Assembly (NCBI GenBank): GCA_041744735.1
Contig: JBGTKH010000628.1
Location: forward strand, 1-6,602
Source: JBGTKH01 sp041744735
GTDB taxonomy: Bacteria; Planctomycetota; Planctomycetia; Pirellulales; Pirellulaceae
Direction of reading: 5' to 3'
Length of the DNA: 6,602 nucleotides
The notes under the pieces were generated by a model that saw only the letters and a list, made by a program, of their open reading frames with translations, made no database searches and was not told the origin of the DNA. Both the position numbers and the translations under genes were made by a program. This document shows, piece by piece, positions 1-6,465 of the stretch. How positions within the stretch are numbered: the first letter of the stretch is position 1; each line of letters starts with the position of its first letter.

Positions 1-1
1 C

Positions 2-187
2 GCCGTGGTCGCGGCATGCAAGCAATTGGCTTTCAATCCCTTGAGCCCTCTTACGGAAGCGCCCTTCCGGCCGGTGTTCGCGGAAAGCAGCGATTCGCCA
101 GAAGGTTCACGATACGAGGATGCGCTCGGGCGCATCGAAGCAAAATGGGGACTCGACGGCCTCAAGTCATTCGGAGAGCAGTCATGA
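2..187 (+). CDS. C-terminal end of an unrecognised protein (5'-truncated by window edge)
   Basis: The frame is open from the left edge and ends at TGA 185-187, giving about 61 visible residues. The visible tail is rich in Pro and acidic residues and ends in an amphipathic stretch (RYEDALGRIEAKWGLDGLKS). I do not recognise a family from this fragment. It is taken as a real gene because its stop overlaps the ATG of the helicase in an ATGA arrangement, typical of translational coupling in an operon. The competing frame over the same bases reads as an Arg-rich, low-quality N-terminal extension of the helicase. The gene is probably a functional partner of the helicase; in comparable loci such partners are often phospholipase-D-like, nuclease or methyltransferase proteins, but nothing here proves any of these. 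The codon at 5 (GTG) is not argued to be its start. Confidence 0.6.
   Translation, partial: AVVAACKQLAFNPLSPLTEAPFRPVFAESSDSPEGSRYEDALGRIEAKWGLDGLKSFGEQS
173..177 (+). promoter_or_regulatory. Shine-Dalgarno site of the helicase
   Basis: GGAGA lies six bases before the ATG at 184, inside the end of the upstream gene. It supports ATG 184 over the earlier in-frame ATG at 16. Most other genes in the window lack a visible Shine-Dalgarno site. Confidence 0.6.
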
Positions 188-2883
188 AACAGAAGTTTGG
201 CGGATGGGATGAGGTGTCGCGTCATCTCCGCAGCAAGGTGGACGAACAGGAGAAACTCGACGACGCAGCGGCATGGCTAAATGCCGGTCAGCGTGCCAGC
301 CTCCGTGCCATGGCCGAGCGTCTGCCGAACAACGGCGTGATCCTCGCCGACGAGGTCGGGATGGGCAAGACGCGGATCGCCGTTGCCGTTGCGCACGCCG
401 TGGTCGAGTGCGGAGGCCGCGTGGCCATTCTCCTGCCGCCTGGACTTGGATATCAATGGCAAGATGAACTGGGCCGCGGCCAGTTACCGACGGTCCCTCC
501 CTTGCTTCGCAGCTTGTGGGCGTACTTCCATGACTGGCAGGAGCTTGACCCGTGGTTTGAGAAGCCTGTGCTGACGGTTTCGCACGCCTTTACCAATTGG
601 CGGCTCGGCGACAATCCGGAGCCATGGCGCAGAGCGTTGCTTCCCGAGTTGTACGCACTCTGGCGCAAGCAGCGACATGGACGTCTTCCCCGATACTACA
701 AAGACAACGAAGTCTTGGACAGAGCGGCCCGAGCGCCACAGCGTGTCCGCAGTGCGGCTCAAAGCATTGTCGATGGGATTCCCGCCAAAGGTGCGCATCC
801 TGGAAGAACGTTTCTAAACGAATTGATCCAGGATTTCCAATGGGATGGATCGCTCGATGGTAATTACGGGAAAGGTACGGAACTGCGGAAGTGGCTTGAA
901 CAGTCCGTGGGCTTGGGTCTTGGCGTCTTCGATCTGGTAATCATTGATGAAGCGCACAAAAGCCGGGGCGATGACAGCGGTCTGTCGCGGCTGATTGACA
1001 ACGTTATATTCCGGTCGCAGGATCCACGGCGACTATGCATGACCGCGACGCCGGTGGAACTCGACGTGAGCCAATGGTTGCACACGTTGGGGCGAATCGG
1101 ACTTAGCGAGAATATCGCCTCGACTCTTGAAACAACGATACAGGAATACGCCGAGGCAGCAAAAGAATTGCGCAGGTATTGGTTTAGTAGTGTCGAGATA
1201 CGCGAAAAGTACAAGCAAGCGGCGAAGAATTACCAGCAGGCATTGACTCCTTACGTCCTGCGCCGTGACAAGCGTGAAGACGAGTCGGTGAAGAGATTCG
1301 GCGACTACGCGGGGCTCCGATACCGCGACGAGGAAAAACAGATTTCCATCGAGGTTGGTGATCTGTCGCCGAAATGGCAACGCGCCGTTTTCGCCGGAGA
1401 GGCGTTATCATTTGCGTCTCGCTTGAGCGAAGACCCGGTTGCCAAACGGCTTCGCTTGACAGTTGGAAGCGGTCATGGAATCGCCACGATGTTGGACCAG
1501 GCGTTAACGGACAAAGAGCGCGACAAGAAGCAACTCGACCAAGATCAGGAGAACGCGTCGCGTGAAGATACCACAGGTCATCTGCCAGAAATCGACGATG
1601 TGGGGGCAAAAAAACGGGCGGATCGTATTAAATACTGGCGGAAGGCCATTGCCGACGCATTCGTACAAACGGACGACGTACAATACGACTCGCTTTACGA
1701 TCACCCCGCGATCCACGCTGCCATCGAATTCATCGAAGAAGCCGTCAAGAACGATGAAAAGGTCTTGGTGTTCGGCCGCTTCACTCGCCCCATGCGAGCC
1801 CTCACAGAGTTGCTTAACGCGCGTGCCATGTTACGAGCCCTTGATGGTGACAAGCCATGGCCGCAGACTCGCGTTCGTGCAACGCACGATGATGACTCGG
1901 ACCTGAACGAGTGGCCGGCAATTCGCGCTGCCATTCGTCAGCTTCGCGACACGCTGCGGCCGGAGACGATGGTCGAGGCAACGCTGGACGATCGGCTGGA
2001 ACGCCAGTACAACCACTTCGAGAACAAACGTACGGCGTGGCGCGGCAAGCTGGTCGCGAATCTGCGTCAGGGCCTCGCCGAACTATCGCTCGACGAGAAC
2101 GATCCGTGCCAGATTGTTTTCCGTGCTTTTGAAAACTCACCGGACGATCTGCCGCTCGTGTCCCGCGCGCTGACTGCGTTGTCGGGAACGGACGATTTCG
2201 ACCGATTGTCCACGTGGAAATTGGCCGAAGGCTTCCGCGAGTTGATTGTAGCTGCGATGGACAGAGAAGATCCGGATGCGGATCAGGACGGCGACGGAAC
2301 AATCGATGACGACGAGGCTCACACCTTGTGGGAAAACCTCCGACATCGGATCACGCAAGAGTACAGTCCCTTCCGCGGCGGGTTCGCCCGATTCATGTAC
2401 GGCGGCACGCGTCCCGAAACGCGGCGCATGATCCAACTGGCTTTCAACCGCAAGGGAAGTTTTCCCAAGGTGCTGGTTGCGCAATCCATGGTGGGTCGAG
2501 AAGGGCTCAATTTGCACAAGGCGTGCCGGATCGTTGTCATGCTGCACCCGGAATGGAACCCCGGCGTGGCGGAACAACAAATCGGACGCGTTGATCGAGT
2601 AGGCAGTCACTGGTGTGAGCAATTGGAAGCGAAGATCAAACAAAACGTACCGGGCGATCAGCTTCCACGCATCGAGGTGCGTCCCGTGATATTCCACGGG
2701 ACGTATGACGAACATAACTGGCAGGTCTTGCGGGAACGATGGGACGACCTGCGTGCTCAGTTGCACGGCATTGTCGTGCCAAGCCGCGTCGCAAATGAAG
2801 ACGAAGAGGCCAAACGAATCATCCAAGAAATCACAGATTCTGCCCCAGATTTCAGCCCATCACGGCGTTTCGGTCTTCGATGA
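184..2883 (+). CDS. SNF2/RapA-like DEAH-box helicase with an EF-hand-like loop in a lobe-2 insert
   Basis: Probable ATP-dependent translocase or helicase of superfamily 2 (SNF2/HepA-like), 899 aa, cytoplasmic, acting on nucleic acid. Motifs seen: a Q-like residue near 36, Walker A DEVGMGKT (56-63), Walker B DEAH (255-258), motif III TAT (287-289), the start of lobe 2 at VLVFGRF (527-533), motif V around GREGLNL (771-777) and motif VI QQIGRVDR (798-805). The tail, with GTYDEHNW and LRAQLHG, resembles the ends of RapA-like helicases in accessory loci. Between lobe-2 start and motif V lie about 230 residues, far more than a minimal lobe needs; this insert holds DQDGDGTIDDDE (700-711), matching the EF-hand loop pattern. 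Start ATG 184 is chosen because GGAGA at 173-177 is correctly spaced and the ATG overlaps the upstream stop (ATGA); the in-frame ATG at 16 would overlap that gene heavily. A role in phage or plasmid defence is inference from family resemblance and operon style. No nuclease motif was seen. Confidence 0.9.
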   Translation: MKQKFGGWDEVSRHLRSKVDEQEKLDDAAAWLNAGQRASLRAMAERLPNNGVILADEVGMGKTRIAVAVAHAVVECGGRVAILLPPGLGYQWQDELGRGQLPTVPPLLRSLWAYFHDWQELDPWFEKPVLTVSHAFTNWRLGDNPEPWRRALLPELYALWRKQRHGRLPRYYKDNEVLDRAARAPQRVRSAAQSIVDGIPAKGAHPGRTFLNELIQDFQWDGSLDGNYGKGTELRKWLEQSVGLGLGVFDLVIIDEAHKSRGDDSGLSRLIDNVIFRSQDPRRLCMTATPVELDVSQWLHTLGRIGLSENIASTLETTIQEYAEAAKELRRYWFSSVEIREKYKQAAKNYQQALTPYVLRRDKREDESVKRFGDYAGLRYRDEEKQISIEVGDLSPKWQRAVFAGEALSFASRLSEDPVAKRLRLTVGSGHGIATMLDQALTDKERDKKQLDQDQENASREDTTGHLPEIDDVGAKKRADRIKYWRKAIADAFVQTDDVQYDSLYDHPAIHAAIEFIEEAVKNDEKVLVFGRFTRPMRALTELLNARAMLRALDGDKPWPQTRVRATHDDDSDLNEWPAIRAAIRQLRDTLRPETMVEATLDDRLERQYNHFENKRTAWRGKLVANLRQGLAELSLDENDPCQIVFRAFENSPDDLPLVSRALTALSGTDDFDRLSTWKLAEGFRELIVAAMDREDPDADQDGDGTIDDDEAHTLWENLRHRITQEYSPFRGGFARFMYGGTRPETRRMIQLAFNRKGSFPKVLVAQSMVGREGLNLHKACRIVVMLHPEWNPGVAEQQIGRVDRVGSHWCEQLEAKIKQNVPGDQLPRIEVRPVIFHGTYDEHNWQVLRERWDDLRAQLHGIVVPSRVANEDEEAKRIIQEITDSAPDFSPSRRFGLR

Positions 2884-2990
2884 TAACATTTGGAGCACCT
2901 GTCAGATTTGATCAGAGTCAAACTAGCTAGGTTGGGACGTACCGAACAAACTTCAGCAACGATTGATATCGTGCCGTCGGTGCTGATTCG

Positions 2991-3341
2991 TCATCGAACT
3001 TCAGACAGCAACGCGAGACCAAACGAATCCGGATTCGCAAAGTTGCCGTAATGGAATTGGTTGAGAAACCGGAAACACGCGATCGACGACAAGCCCCACA
3101 CTTCGCAGACCTTGTCGTAATCGGCGCTTACTTCAATGCAATAGCACTTCGCTGGATCCGGTTCAATTTGCCGCAGATGTTGAGACACTTCGCGTAACGT
3201 GTCGGCCACGACAACGACCTGACCGCCGGTGATGCCCACGAACTTACCGGCATAGGGCGAATCGGGATTCTCCCTCGCTTCGCGGTTTATTCGTTCAGCC
3301 AATTCCCGATTTTGTTCTCGAACGGCGATGGATTCAGACAT
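2991..3341 (-). CDS. small conserved hypothetical protein, DUF5678-like core
   Basis: Encodes 116 aa, soluble, with no signal peptide or membrane segment. The N-terminal third is a charged, probably helical stretch rich in Arg and Glu (about residues 3-27). It is followed by a block of the form YAGKFVGITGGQVVVVADTL (about 30-49) and then a helix. That Y-x-GK-W/F-V plus short beta-hairpin pattern resembles DUF5678, small proteins of unknown function. A Cys-x-Cys pair (CYC) follows near residue 66. I associate similar short proteins with planctomycete genomes, sometimes beside aspartyl-protease-like genes, but none is present here. The ATG at 3341 is preferred to the in-frame TTG at 3353: ATG is more usual and a promoter about 40 bases upstream leaves a short leader. 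The gene is convergent with the helicase. Function unknown. Confidence 0.75.
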   Translation of the reverse strand: MSESIAVREQNRELAERINREARENPDSPYAGKFVGITGGQVVVVADTLREVSQHLRQIEPDPAKCYCIEVSADYDKVCEVWGLSSIACFRFLNQFHYGNFANPDSFGLALLSEVR

Positions 3342-3700
3342 AGCAGGTTTCAACTGACGATCGGATAGGAACGCGTACTATTCTAAGCGAAGTGGCGCTG
3401 ACATCCAAGTCACCGTTCGGCCGACTCTTCCGGGCTATTTACGGCGTGGACCTCACGGACACGGACCAAGTCGGCCAGGTACTGTACTTCCGACGGCCGG
3501 TTGCCCGACAATGGAATTCGTCACGATTCCCAACGCGGGCGGGCGGATTCGTCGAAACTGCTCGACGACCCAAATGTTGTTTTGCGGGCGCGCCGCGCGG
3601 TGGGCGACGCGATCGAAGCACTGTCGAGACGGTTGCGGAGGAACTAGAGTTTAGCTTGCGTCCGAGAAAAGCCGGTGTAGCTCGATTGAAATGTAAATCC
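3342..3700. other. divergent intergenic region with possible gene remnant
   Basis: This stretch separates two divergent genes. Its left end carries the minus-strand promoter. On the plus strand, a frame open from 3402 to the TAG at 3645-3647 has coding-like content only in its second half (reading LLDDPNVVLRARRAVGDAIE near 3555-3614), without a convincing start. Another frame, open from the GTG at 3392, runs into the downstream oxidoreductase but is Arg-rich and low in quality after about 40 codons. The best reading is spacer plus perhaps the decayed tail of a gene. I could not find a convincing promoter or Shine-Dalgarno site for the oxidoreductase. Confidence 0.4.
3380..3408 (-). promoter_or_regulatory. 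sigma70-type promoter for the small hypothetical gene
   Basis: On the minus strand, TTGGAT (3403-3408) and TAGAAT (3380-3385) are separated by exactly 17 bases. The -10 matches TATAAT at five of six positions and the -35 matches TTGACA at four of six. The predicted start of transcription near 3373 gives a leader of about 30 bases before ATG 3341. Found by eye; no expression evidence. Confidence 0.5.
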
Positions 3701-5653
3701 ATGAAAACAACGATGTGCCTGTCCATTTTGTTTCTGCTGATTACCACGGCCTCGGCCCGCGCTCAGGCCGCACGACAATCGGTTGAGGTCGACGTCTGCG
3801 TCTATGCGGCCACGCCGTCGGGAATTCTGGCAGCCATCGCGGTGAAGCGTGAGGGACATTCTGTCGTGATTGTCGAGCCCAGTCGCTGGGTCGGCGGAAT
3901 GCTGGGCGCCGGGTTGAAGCCGCTGCAGGATTGTCCCAACTACGCGGCGACCGGTGGGATGACTCGCGAACTGCTGCCGGCGCTCGGGCGTTCGGCGGGT
4001 TCGGTGAGCGGAAAAGATACGCGGGCCCTCAGTCCGGAGGCAATTCGCGAGGCTTTTCAGAAGCTGCTCGAAGAACATGGCATCCGCGTAATCTTTGAAC
4101 ATCGGATTGCCCGCTGCGAAGTGCGCGACGCGACGATCACCGCCGCCACGTTCGATCTGGCGCCGTTCGACGAACTGGGATGTCCGCCGCCCGAGCCCAC
4201 GTCGCGCGACAACCTGCAGGTGGCGGCAAAGGTCTTCATCGACGCCAGCTACGAAGGCGATCTGATGGCCCGCGCCGGCGTAGGCTATCGCGTCGGGCGC
4301 GAAGCCGAGTCGGAGTTTGACGAGCCGCACGCGGGCGTGCAACCGCCGCTGGAATTGACACCGATCGATCCTTTCGTCGAACCCGGTCGGCCAGAAAGCG
4401 GTTTGCTGAAATGGGTCGAGGACGACCACGGCAAGCCCGTTGGCTCGGCCGACGGCTACACGCAGGCTTACAACTACCGCTACTACACAACGTCCGATCC
4501 GGCGTTGCGGATTGCGATCACTCCTCCAGCAGATTACGACCCGCGGGACTTTGAACTGGTAGGCCGTTATGTGGCGCACTTGGCCGAGACCATCGACGAT
4601 CCGAATGCGCTTCGCGAGCGGTTGGTGGGCATCTTTCCCGGCTGGATGAATTCGGGCGAGTGGAACTATCAGCGGAACTCGCTGTTCTCCATGGCGCCGC
4701 TGGGGATCAGCCAATTGTATGCCGCCGGCGATTACGCGACGAAAGCCCGCGTCTGGAAGCAGCATCAGGATTACTTGCGGGGCCTGCATCAGTTTATGAG
4801 CACCGACCCGCGGGTGCCGCAATTCTATCGCGACGAAGTTGCCCAGTTGGGGCTCAACGGGCGCTTTCATCCCGATACGCAGGGCTGGCCGCATCAGCTT
4901 TACATCCGCGTCGCGCGTCGCCTGCGGGGGCGTTATACGATCACGGCACACGACGTATACAACGAGACCGACGTCGAGGATCCCATCGGTTTGGCACAGT
5001 ACGGGATCGACACCTACCCGGCGCGGCGCATCTGGCAGCGTCGAGACGGCAAGACCTGGGTGGGGATCGAAGGCAAGATGTTCATTGGCGGTAACCGCGG
5101 CCCGACCAACGTGCCGTACGCGATTGCGTACCGCGCCATCACGCCGCAGGCCGACCAATGCAATAACCTGCTGGTGCCCGTGTGTTTTTCGGCGACACAC
5201 CTGGGCTACGCATCGGCGCGGATGGAGCCGGTGTTCATGATCTGCGGCGAATCAGCCGGCATCGCCGCCTGCCGCGCCGTGGCGGGGAACACGACCGTGC
5301 AGAAAATCGACACGGCCGCCTACAAACAAGCGTTGCAGAAAGCCGGTCAGAAGCTGACTTGGGATCCGCTGCATGACCGTTCGACGGCGGCCAGCGGGAG
5401 TGCGTACACGTTCGAGCGGCTGATCGTCGAATGCGACACCGACGGCGACAAATTGGTTTCCAGCGCCGAATGGACCGCGGCCAAACCGGACTGGAAGTGG
5501 CTGTTTCCTATCATCGACACCGACGCGGACGCCGAGATTGACTCGACCGAATACGCCGCCTTCCAGCAATACAAGGAAAAGCATCCCGACTGGCAGCTAA
5601 AACTCCGACGCGAACAATTGCCGAGACACAAAGCACCAGCACGATCACCGTGA
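3701..5653 (+). CDS. secreted FAD-dependent oxidoreductase (FAD_oxidored family) with C-terminal EF-hand pair
   Basis: Predicted exported flavoenzyme, 650 aa; substrate unknown. Residues 1-23 form a Sec signal peptide (hydrophobic core LSILFLLITT, then ARAQA with likely cleavage after 21 or 23). Residues 28-60 form the FAD-binding beta-alpha-beta unit, in the family's variant form (VYAATPSG instead of a strict GxGxxG, ending in IVEP). GGM follows at 65-67, IDASYEGDL at 181-189, a GKMFIGGNRG block near 459-468, and the C-terminal FAD-contacting region around 488-523 (NNLLVPVCFSATHLGYASAR, then CGESAGIAA). These blocks are typical of PF12831-type proteins, sometimes annotated as xanthan-lyase-like. 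The tail carries two EF-hand-type loops, DTDGDKLVSSAE (579-590) and DTDADAEIDSTE (606-617), the first lacking the usual Gly at loop position 6. ATG 3701 is chosen because the signal peptide starts there; the upstream in-frame extension from GTG 3392 is not protein-like. Probably co-transcribed with the next ORF. Confidence 0.9.
   Translation: MKTTMCLSILFLLITTASARAQAARQSVEVDVCVYAATPSGILAAIAVKREGHSVVIVEPSRWVGGMLGAGLKPLQDCPNYAATGGMTRELLPALGRSAGSVSGKDTRALSPEAIREAFQKLLEEHGIRVIFEHRIARCEVRDATITAATFDLAPFDELGCPPPEPTSRDNLQVAAKVFIDASYEGDLMARAGVGYRVGREAESEFDEPHAGVQPPLELTPIDPFVEPGRPESGLLKWVEDDHGKPVGSADGYTQAYNYRYYTTSDPALRIAITPPADYDPRDFELVGRYVAHLAETIDDPNALRERLVGIFPGWMNSGEWNYQRNSLFSMAPLGISQLYAAGDYATKARVWKQHQDYLRGLHQFMSTDPRVPQFYRDEVAQLGLNGRFHPDTQGWPHQLYIRVARRLRGRYTITAHDVYNETDVEDPIGLAQYGIDTYPARRIWQRRDGKTWVGIEGKMFIGGNRGPTNVPYAIAYRAITPQADQCNNLLVPVCFSATHLGYASARMEPVFMICGESAGIAACRAVAGNTTVQKIDTAAYKQALQKAGQKLTWDPLHDRSTAASGSAYTFERLIVECDTDGDKLVSSAEWTAAKPDWKWLFPIIDTDADAEIDSTEYAAFQQYKEKHPDWQLKLRREQLPRHKAPARSP
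5435..5551 (+). other. EF-hand pair region within the oxidoreductase
   Basis: Two 12-residue calcium-loop patterns (codons 5435-5470 and 5516-5551) lie 27 residues apart, the spacing expected for paired helix-loop-helix units. Acidic or Asp residues occupy loop positions 1, 3, 5 and 12 in both. Such tails are common on exported planctomycete proteins. Calcium binding or a structural role is inferred. Confidence 0.65.
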
Positions 5654-5661
5654 ATTGTTCC

Positions 5662-6168
5662 ATGAGATCGAAAATCCTCGTGTTTGCGTTTTGGGGAGCC
5701 GTTGCCGGCACCGCGCTGGCCGCCGAACGGTTGCCGGTCATCTTCGACACGGACATGGAAAGCGATTGCGACGACGACGGAGCGCTGGCGATGTTGCACG
5801 CCTTGGTCGACCAGGGCGAGGTCCAAATCCTTGCCACGCCCGTATCAGCACGTCACCGCTGGTCGGGTCCCTGCGTGGACGCCGAGTCACTTGCCACCGG
5901 CTCGCGGCTGTCGCAACTGCCGGCAGACAACCCGATACGCCGCGTGTTCGAACTTTATTTCGGCGGCGTGGCAAAGAACCGCCACAACGCCGATCAGATC
6001 GCGGTGATGGTGGCCGTGCGAGGAACCGGCGCACCGTGGAAGCTGGTAACGGCCGGGCACAACCACATCTTCGAAAACGGCACGCACCAGTGGCAAGCAA
6101 CGCCTGACAACCCTACTATTTACGCAGTGAAAGTTTTTCGTGAACCTTTCTTCCGTCGCGTAGTCTAA
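5662..6168 (+). CDS. internally deleted nucleoside hydrolase-like secreted protein, probably degenerate
   Basis: Encodes 168 aa, about half the usual 300-350 aa of nucleoside hydrolases, which cleave N-glycosidic bonds of nucleosides with a bound calcium ion. Residues 1-20 look like a signal peptide (ending TALA, then AERLP). The family's metal-binding signature is present as DTDMESDCDDD (29-39), followed by the usual helix and the block ILATPVSARHRW. After PCVDA (70-74) the sequence jumps to ATGSRLSQLPADNPIRRVFE, which belongs to the C-terminal part of this family, and continues with WKLVTAGHNHIFENGTHQW and ATPDNP. The intervening 150 or so residues, including core strands, are absent, yet the frame is kept. 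The final residues FREPFFRRVV do not look like the family and come from DNA that reads as an ECF-type promoter. ATG 5662 is preferred to GTG 5650, which overlaps the upstream stop. It is probably in an operon with the oxidoreductase. Enzyme activity is unlikely. Length estimates of the family are from memory. Confidence 0.65.
   Translation: MRSKILVFAFWGAVAGTALAAERLPVIFDTDMESDCDDDGALAMLHALVDQGEVQILATPVSARHRWSGPCVDAESLATGSRLSQLPADNPIRRVFELYFGGVAKNRHNADQIAVMVAVRGTGAPWKLVTAGHNHIFENGTHQWQATPDNPTIYAVKVFREPFFRRVV
6142..6168 (+). promoter_or_regulatory. ECF-sigma-type promoter overlapping the end of the hydrolase ORF
   Basis: GAACCTT (6142-6148) and TCTAA (6164-6168) are 15 bases apart, like ECF-sigma promoters with a GAACTT -35 and a TCTAA/TCTGA -10. 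A T-run just upstream (6134-6138) is also compatible. The last A of the -10 is part of the TAA stop codon of the upstream ORF. No sigma-factor or other clear gene follows, so the transcript start near 6174 would lead only to the non-coding stretch and the terminator at 6369-6402. Confidence 0.45.
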
Positions 6169-6368
6169 CTAATCAGAGCAACAACACAGCGTTTCCCGCG
6201 GCCCGCCGAGGCCGCTGAGAATGAGGATTCCGAAAATGATGATTTTGTGGTCGAGTCTCGATAGCCAGCGGATATGTGCAGGGCGATTTGCCGAACAACC
6301 GGCGAATACACTGCCCGCGTATCCTTTGCGCTCGTGACACTCGGCCCTTGATCCGATGCGAGCTTTTC
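6169..6368 (+). other. non-coding stretch between ECF-type promoter and terminator; candidate small RNA body
   Basis: No convincing gene is present. A 38-codon frame from ATG 6221 to TGA 6335-6337 has no Shine-Dalgarno site and no family resemblance. The stretch can fold locally: GCGGCC (6198-6203) pairs with GGCCGC (6210-6215) around a six-base loop, and GCCG (6290-6293) pairs with CGGC (6300-6303), enclosed by GGGC (6281-6284) and GCCC (6313-6316). With a promoter before it and a terminator after it, a transcript of about 230 nt is possible. Confidence 0.3.
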
Positions 6369-6402
6369 AAAGCCCGATGTCACCACGACGCCGGGCTTTT
6401 TT
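6369..6402 (+). terminator. Rho-independent terminator
   Basis: AAAGCCCG (6369-6376) pairs perfectly with CGGGCTTT (6392-6399), and the loop itself can form GTC/GAC pairs. The stem runs into a continuous T-run (6397-6402), as expected for plus-strand transcripts. It lies just before the tRNA-like locus and would end transcription from the oxidoreductase-hydrolase side or from the ECF-type promoter. Confidence 0.8.
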
Positions 6403-6406
6403 CGTT

Positions 6407-6465
6407 GGGTCGGTAGCTGAGACGGTCTAGCGCTTGGCTGAAAACCAGGAGACGAGGATTCGACA
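6407..6465 (+). pseudogene. tRNA-Phe(GAA)-like 5' portion, 3' part replaced
   Basis: Order seen: acceptor strand GGGTCGG (6407-6413), TA at positions 8-9, D-arm with stem GCTG/TAGC (6416-6419 and 6428-6431) and a loop containing GG, then an anticodon arm CTTGG/CCAGG (6433-6437 and 6445-6449) around loop CTGAAAA. The anticodon is GAA (6440-6442), for phenylalanine. The next bases include TTCGA (6459-6463), a T-loop-like start, but its flanks do not pair and no CCGACCC acceptor partner follows. The gene therefore looks cut off in the T-arm. It may instead be part of one fused tRNA-like molecule with the tRNA-Lys-like segment downstream. Confidence 0.5.

Noticed and set aside
16..183. N-terminal extension of the helicase from ATG 16
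   Set aside because: The extension is Arg-rich, unlike a helicase N-terminus, overlaps the upstream gene almost completely, and ATG 184 has a good Shine-Dalgarno site and ATGA overlap.
2137..2826. 229-codon open frame on the minus strand within the helicase
   Set aside because: Antisense shadow; the plus-strand frame carries the conserved helicase motifs V and VI here.
2907..2922. TTTGA/TCAAA hairpin after the helicase stop
   Set aside because: Only five mostly A-T pairs and no T-run on either strand; too weak to call a terminator.
3392..3700. N-terminal extension of the oxidoreductase from GTG 3392
   Set aside because: A clear signal peptide begins at ATG 3701; the extension is low quality and would bury it.
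3644..5200. Long 518-codon open frame on the minus strand
   Set aside because: It is the antisense shadow of the high-GC oxidoreductase gene, with no recognisable domain.
6221..6337. 38-codon plus-strand ORF
   Set aside because: No Shine-Dalgarno site, no family resemblance, ordinary for chance in this composition.
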